Shown here: piece after piece, positions 58,881 through 64,000 of the stretch | How positions within the stretch are numbered: position 1 is the first letter of the stretch | Layout of the letters: each line of letters opens with the position of its first letter | Source of the DNA: Heterobilharzia americana | Lineage: Eukaryota > Platyhelminthes > Trematoda > Strigeidida > Schistosomatidae | Direction of reading: 5' to 3' | Length of the DNA stretch: 64,000 nt | NCBI GenBank assembly: GCA_944470555.2 | Contig: OX104128.1 | Location: 63,557,257-63,621,256, forward strand | Made by a program: the position numbers and the translations under genes | The notes under the pieces: model-generated | Database searches by the model: none | What the model was told of the DNA's origin: nothing | The model's input: only the letters and a program-made list of their open reading frames with translations

Positions 58881-60033
58881 TCACTCACAGTGGAGACAAA
58901 ACGATGGGTGGAATACTTCGAGGAACAATTCAACTGGATCTCCAACTACTCTTCCGTTGTCTACTATCCAGCAGGACCATGAATGGAATACCAAGGTAAA
59001 ACCCCCAACATTTATGGAAGTCGAGAAAGCTGTAGCTAATCCGAAATGAGAAACACCATCGAGATAGGATAGACTGGCATCGAAGGTATTTGAGGAAGGT
59101 AATCACCAATTATCGGTCACGTTAACTGATGTTAGCTACTGTATAGAAGTTAGGTGTGACCCTCTCTGACTGGTCTCAATCACTGATTGTCACAGCCTTC
59201 AGGAAAAGTGAAAAGCCCTCCTATGATAACCACAGGGGAATCAGCCTGACAAACAAAGTGTCTAAGATTCTAGGTTCGGTGATTATTAGATGACTTAGTG
59301 GAGCACAGGGACAACAAATCCGAGTAGACCAGGACGGTTTTAGATTTGGACGTGGGTGTATCGACCAGATACGTACCCTCCGCCAGGTTCTAGAAGACTG
59401 GCATATTTACCGATGCCCGAAACAACCTATATTTCTTGACCTGAAAATGGCTTCCGACTTCGTCGATCGAGATGTCACATAGCAGTTCCTCTCACTGAAA
59501 GGAGTGACGAGTAACTACAACACTGTACTCGAAAAGCCATGGACATTTCAGAGCATATGGTGAGTTGTACATGTTGAGTGTTGTCTATCAAAGGATGTCC
59601 AGTCTCTCTATTCATATTCAACTCTATCACAGACATTCTTATGGTCTCCCACTTTCTGTCTGATTTCACAGAGATTCATCTTATCATAAAAGCATCTTTA
59701 GTAGACCTAGAGTACTCAGATAAAATGATCCTGTAATGTGAAGACCCTGAGAAGATACATAGTCTTCTGGAGACCTAGAATAGCTATTTGAGAATGTTTG
59801 GGATGTGTTTCTCGCCACCCAAAAGTGAATTTTCACTTCAGAAGTGGTCTGCGGTGCTGCATTGTCTAGCATTAGTGAGTGGAGTGGTTGAGTGCGTTGA
59901 CAACTTCACTCAAGTCAATGGTCAATTTTATTATGCTTCATAGTAGAGCTGGGATATTGTCTGAGCCACCGTACCCAAACAGTGTCCAGGTTTTTGACTT
60001 GGAGTCCAGTTTATAAGACTGTGTACCAGGTAA
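58881..60033 (+). pseudogene. RTE-type LINE fragment in an intron, chimeric
   Basis: 58901-59922 repeats 26759-27780, including the same stops, so it encodes the same dead RT part. At 59922/59923 it jumps to 3' UTR sequence (59923-60033) matching 56311-56442. The first 20 bases (58881-58900) are alignable to the 26.7 kb copy but diverged. It lies in the sense direction inside the last intron of the unknown gene. Confidence 0.88.
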
Positions 60034-62199
60034 GTGCCAACATTGCCAACTTCATAGAGTAGGGGAAACAGTTTCGAAGACTTAAAAAGAGTGAACTGTT
60101 TATTTGTTACAAGAACTCATGTTACTGATAATTTTTGCCGTTTTCGGTCTAAAGAGCAATACTATATGATATGAGAACGGTCTCAATTACTCTTAATCCT
60201 TTTGATATCAGCAGTTGTGTGCTAGGTGCTGTTATCACGCCTGAATACTACAAGACGTAGCGACGGTAAAGTAAATATGCAGATATTTATTCTAGCTTAA
60301 AAGTACAGGTCAGATTATGAAGGGAAAGTTCTGGTAATATGAATATCTCAATACTGCATTACCATACCTTGTGGTCAACTTTGTACGCTTTTTGTATTCT
60401 TAGTTTATTTAATTTCACAATCAACATGTGAACACATGGCTAGCAAGATTTTCTCATTTGTGTATATTAGAAAACAATAAGACATTTTTATATTATCTAT
60501 GATCCTATATCAGTATACTTTTTAAAATGCTCCTTACTGTTGACATAAAACGCTAATGTTTGTACATTAGCAGCAGAGAATCAACTGCTCAACAATCTAA
60601 GCTGTCTAGTAACACCCACTGGGACACGAGTTCGAGCATTTTCCATCTCATTGGGTTTGTGCAACTGGTGTCTATCATGACTTCACTTACACTTCTATTA
60701 AATATAATTTAAAAACTACTACGATGAGTCTTAGTGTGCATGAGTAGTACAATCGCTATTACTATTATTATATATTGTCAACACTTCCTACTTTCACTGG
60801 ACTTTGAGCCAGATAAATGTAAAATGGAACGGTTTACTTCGAAAGCTGCTACCCTAGTGATATTTTCAAATCGTTAAGACATTTGTTGGCACACTTCCAC
60901 TATACCGAGTTTTCCTTGTAGAGGGTTTTGAAAATTCGTTTCTTGTGAGTACCCTGTCATTTGACGGAGGGATTTAAAGTGACAACTTCACCGACTAAAA
61001 CCTAGTCATTTTCTCTGTTCTGTCTAGTTCCCGTAGTTTAACAACAGTCAGCAATTTATTTTGTATTGACATGGATTATTTCTGTGCATATTACGTCGAC
61101 CCCTTAGTTACCTTCAAAATTTCAGACTGGTGTATAAAACGATATTCACTATATGCTCATCTGCAAAAAATCTAATGGGTGCCAATCAGTTCGTTTAGTT
61201 CAATTGCAGAGAATGTCTTAATTACTGAAGCTGTTTGGTATATCATTTTAAGTGGTGAGGTAGAAGTAGTAGAAACACTTTGTAGTTTTAGGATTTTTTA
61301 TAGACATCCACGAACTTTCATTTCGCTAGTATCAGAAATGCAGTTCGACATTAATGTTCAACTTGATTGATACAGCAGTGAAGTGTAAGTATCAAACTCA
61401 GTAGATTGTCCGACTGTCAATATTTTGACAATAAAATTCATGCCTAATCTAACAGTTATATCCTAGTTGAAATGAGATTCATAGTGCGAAACAAAAAGTC
61501 AGAAACCATGTATAGGTGATCCATCCTAAAGTCTCATTCGTATGGAGGCATATTACCTATATCTAAGTACTAATGAGAACACGTGAATGGCATGTAATCC
61601 AGTGTCTCTGAGAAAAGTAATTAGAGTTAGCATTCAATCAGTGAGTTTTCTGAAGCAGGGAAAGATAAGCATCGGAAGAAAATACAGAAGACAAACAAAA
61701 CAGCAGCACAAACTGAGGAACTATTCATCTAGAATGTAGAATTTGTTAACTCCGTCGAGTTTTAGGTTTGAATATTTCATCAGTGGTCAGTATTATTATT
61801 GAATTAATAGTTCTATCAGTCTTCACCAGTCTTTTCATCTTTCCTATTAGCTATTACCACAACTGTAAAATATACTGAATGACGACTTATCAGTAAAATG
61901 CAAACATGTGCTGTAGGTAGTAAGCAACATTTATTGTGCTACAAAAGAAAGTACTGTCTAGGTATGACCCACTGATCGAAGTTTTAACCACATACGACAA
62001 CATCCATTCATTCTCACCGAAACTATTTATACTTCTGAAAACCGTTAGTTATACGGTGACATAAGATTCCTGTCATCAAATTACGACATTCACAATTGTT
62101 CAGCGTAATCATTTCTCCGAAACTTAAACCTTAGAGATGTCGATGTAAGCTTTTTTCCAGTTCGTAACACGCCTTAACTTTGTTGCTAATTCTTTTCAG
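60034..62199. other. Rest of the large intron
   Basis: AT-rich, with no exon in matching phase. A weak tRNA-like stretch around 60580-60650 (CTGTCTAGTAAC, then GAGTTCGAGC) may be a SINE remnant. Confidence 0.45.
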
Positions 62200-62558
62200 A
62201 ATCCGATGAGGGTTACGACGGCAGTGAAGAACAAGACAGAAGTAAACTGAAGACGATACTTTTCGATGATACCAATTTTTCTACTGTCAAACTTACAAAA
62301 GGACATTCCAAAACATCGGATTCGGCAGTATTGGATCATAGGACATGGACAAAAATAAACCGATTGAATGGGATTCATGTTCGTATTCTGGACAGTACTA
62401 ACATCGAAAAAAAAGCTCGCCAAGCATGTGACAGTTTTAGGCGAGATCATTTATTTTCTTCTTCATACTCTGGAAGGTACGGTAATGTAAAAAGAATTGC
62501 ACCGAATTTATTGAAAAACTTATCAAGGAAAAAGAAAGCTTTGACTGGAGTGCGATAG
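62200..62558 (+). CDS. Unknown basic protein, last exon
   Basis: The acceptor AATTCTTTTCAG supplies two bases completing the split codon from 58011, then 118 codons to TAG at 62556-62558. It starts acidic (ESDEGYDGSEEQDRSKLK), has a central part with LDHRTWTKINRLNGIHVRI, and ends strongly basic (RYGNVKRIAPNLLKNLSRKK). The three exons give 242 residues of the C-terminal part. The charge layout suggests a nuclear or nucleolar protein, but no family was recognised. The 4188-base intron before it contains the RTE-type LINE at 58881-60033. Confidence 0.75.
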
Positions 62559-62721
62559 CTATTAGACTGAAAATCCTGTAAATATTATTTCTGTTGTATT
62601 CTCAACTTCTTGCCTTAACTGATTTGGATAATAGTGATTTGCTTTTCATCTGTGCATTGACACTATAAACGCACCAACATCTGAAGGCAAATTAAGTTTC
62701 AGTTTTACCGAAGAAATTTGT

Positions 62722-63129
62722 TGTAGTTCATACTATTGAAACCATCCACACCATTTTAGCAATTTGGAGGTACAGAAATGAGAACTGCTGCAGAGCCCCT
62801 AAAATTTGCTTTAACAGTAATCCAGTTTCTGTGTGGATTGTTTTACCGCGGCTACTTTGTAATAAGAATTTCGCAGCTAATGTAGATGCCGAACTTCTCT
62901 CGATCATATTATAAATATGATTTTCCATGAATGCATTCCAAAATGACCGAAAGAAGTTCGGCAACTACATTAGCTGCAAGATTCTTACTATAAAGCAGCG
63001 GCGGTAAAACAATCCACACAGAAACTGGATTACTGTTAAAGCAAATTTTGGGGGCTCTGCAGCAGTTCTCATTTCTGTACCTCCAAACTGCTAAAATGGT
63101 GTGGATGGTTTCAGTAGCATGAACTGCAG
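62722..63129. repeat. Long palindrome (foldback) downstream of the unknown gene
   Basis: Left arm 62722-62910 and right arm 62941-63129 are reverse complements at roughly nine positions in ten, with a spacer of about 30 bases. Shared text includes GGAGGTACAGAAATGAGAAC, CAGTAATCCAGTTTCTG and GTGTGGATTGTTTTACCGC. Most differences between the arms are transitions. It begins 164 bases after the stop codon and may be inside the 3' UTR. It could be a hairpin-type MITE. Confidence 0.9.
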
Positions 63130-63457
63130 TTCAGCTGAATGTTATGAATTTATTGCGTCAACACTTGCGTCTCATGTGCACAGTATTCGCATATCTTGTA
63201 TGTTTTTAAGATAAACTGTTAGCTTGAGGATAAATACGTTCTTTTAAGAAGACATTTAGAGTTACTGTTCTTGTAACGAATAGTTCTTTGTGAACAAAAT
63301 AATTGTACACTTAAGATACAGCATCGTGGCTTATCAATTACAAGCAGTTTGAAATGAGTCAACAAAACCGAAAAAGTAATCAGCTGAAGTGGGCTTGTGG
63401 TCTAATTGAATAAGAATACCGATATTCATACCTATTGCGGAAAGATGCAGTCCACTG

Positions 63458-63814
63458 TCAAGCGTTTAAGATTGCATTCAGGGTCATTTTAATAAGCCTT
63501 TCACTTAGCAATGAGTTTGAATCACCTTTGTTAGGGACGACAAACTTCAGCATTACTTCCATGATTTCGTTGCTGGATACCAACAGTTGCTTGGGTATGG
63601 TAAAATTATGAGCTAATACTCTCGTTTTACTACTGTTTACTCCGTAGCTTGAGTTGAAAATCACTGGATTTCGGTATCCAAAAGAAGCTTCTATACCGAA
63701 AGTGAATATTTTTCGGAGCCAATAGTCAGAAGCTATGAAGAACTCTATCGTACAACGATAGGAGTGCGTTTGGGTAGCCTGTATATTGTCACAGAGTAAA
63801 CCGATACAGTCCAC
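63458..63814 (-). other. Open frame of 118 codons, status unclear
   Basis: A minus-strand frame with reasonable composition (RKIFTFGIEASFGYRNPVIF, then HNFTIPKQLLVSSNEIMEV). There are no clear splice borders, no domain, and a short inverted repeat (CTATCGTACAACGATAG at about 63746) lies inside it, more like repeat DNA. It may belong to an unrecognised dispersed repeat. Confidence 0.25.
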
Positions 63815-64000
63815 ATACTGGAGGTTAAAAAGTCATTTCGTAACTGGTACTTCCAAAATGTCTCCGATAGCAGGATTCAAGTGTAGTAAAATCCCATAGC
63901 CCAGCCTAACACAACTGTTGGATTGCGACATTGAAAATAACTCATTTATGTCTCCTTAAACCGGTGCAGTTTTACGCACTGGGCTATAAACCAACTTTAC

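Noticed and set aside
1..64000. CRISPR arrays, operons, bacterial or phage systems
   Set aside because: No regularly spaced repeats or bacterial gene clusters; introns, SINEs and LINEs show a eukaryotic nuclear genome.

Overview
The window reads as AT-rich nuclear DNA of a schistosomatid blood fluke (Schistosoma or a close relative such as Trichobilharzia). The assignment rests on several things together: SINE copies with the Sm-alpha layout (a tRNA-like head followed by a hammerhead-ribozyme region), RTE-like and CR1-like LINEs of the schistosome type, Penelope-like elements with GIY-YIG endonucleases, and intron-containing AT-rich host exons. There are no bacterial operons, rRNA genes or CRISPR arrays, and most open frames are broken pieces of retroelements.

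Host genes are few. On the minus strand, 21850-22399 is the first coding exon of a peptidylglycine alpha-hydroxylating monooxygenase (PHM), with signal peptide and CuA ligands. Its reading frame is broken by one missing base in an A-run. On the plus strand, 57440-58011 and 62200-62558 hold the last three exons of a basic protein I do not recognise; all splice phases agree. Weaker single-exon candidates lie at 5520-5605 (or 5593-5719 on the other strand), 17534-17735 and 24227-24330.

Layout: 0-10 kb holds Sm-alpha SINEs, three Penelope-like copies (about 1.60-2.47, 6.08-6.95 and 7.23-9.78 kb) and a 3'-truncated LINE at 3.84-4.97 kb. 10-12 kb holds 3' pieces of an RTE-type LINE. 12-17.9 kb is SINEs, a small inverted repeat and gene-poor DNA. 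17.9-21 kb is a nearly full-length but decayed LINE related to the 3.84 kb copy. 21-24 kb is the PHM exon and its flanks. 24.6-27.9 kb is a long decayed RTE-type LINE. 28-32.5 kb is SINE sequence plus a badly decayed CR1-like LINE. 33.3-38.5 and 39-44.3 kb are two large, visibly GC-richer CR1-like LINEs in tandem on the minus strand, each with a PHD-like ORF1 and an EN-RT ORF2. 44.5-51.4 kb has three more CR1-like pieces, two of them convergent. 53.3-56.4 kb is another RTE-type LINE. 57.4-62.6 kb is the unknown gene, whose large intron holds a LINE piece nearly identical to 26.8-27.8 kb. A long palindrome follows at 62.7-63.1 kb.

The most unusual signals are: a roughly 1 kb tract identical between two dead LINE copies 32 kb apart, with differences only at its edges (looks like gene conversion), and fused to a 3' end matching a third locus; recurrent head-to-head pairs of hammerhead SINEs; the long near-perfect hairpin just after a host gene; and the single-base break in the PHM exon. 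All family assignments come from reading translated motifs by eye; no database search was run.
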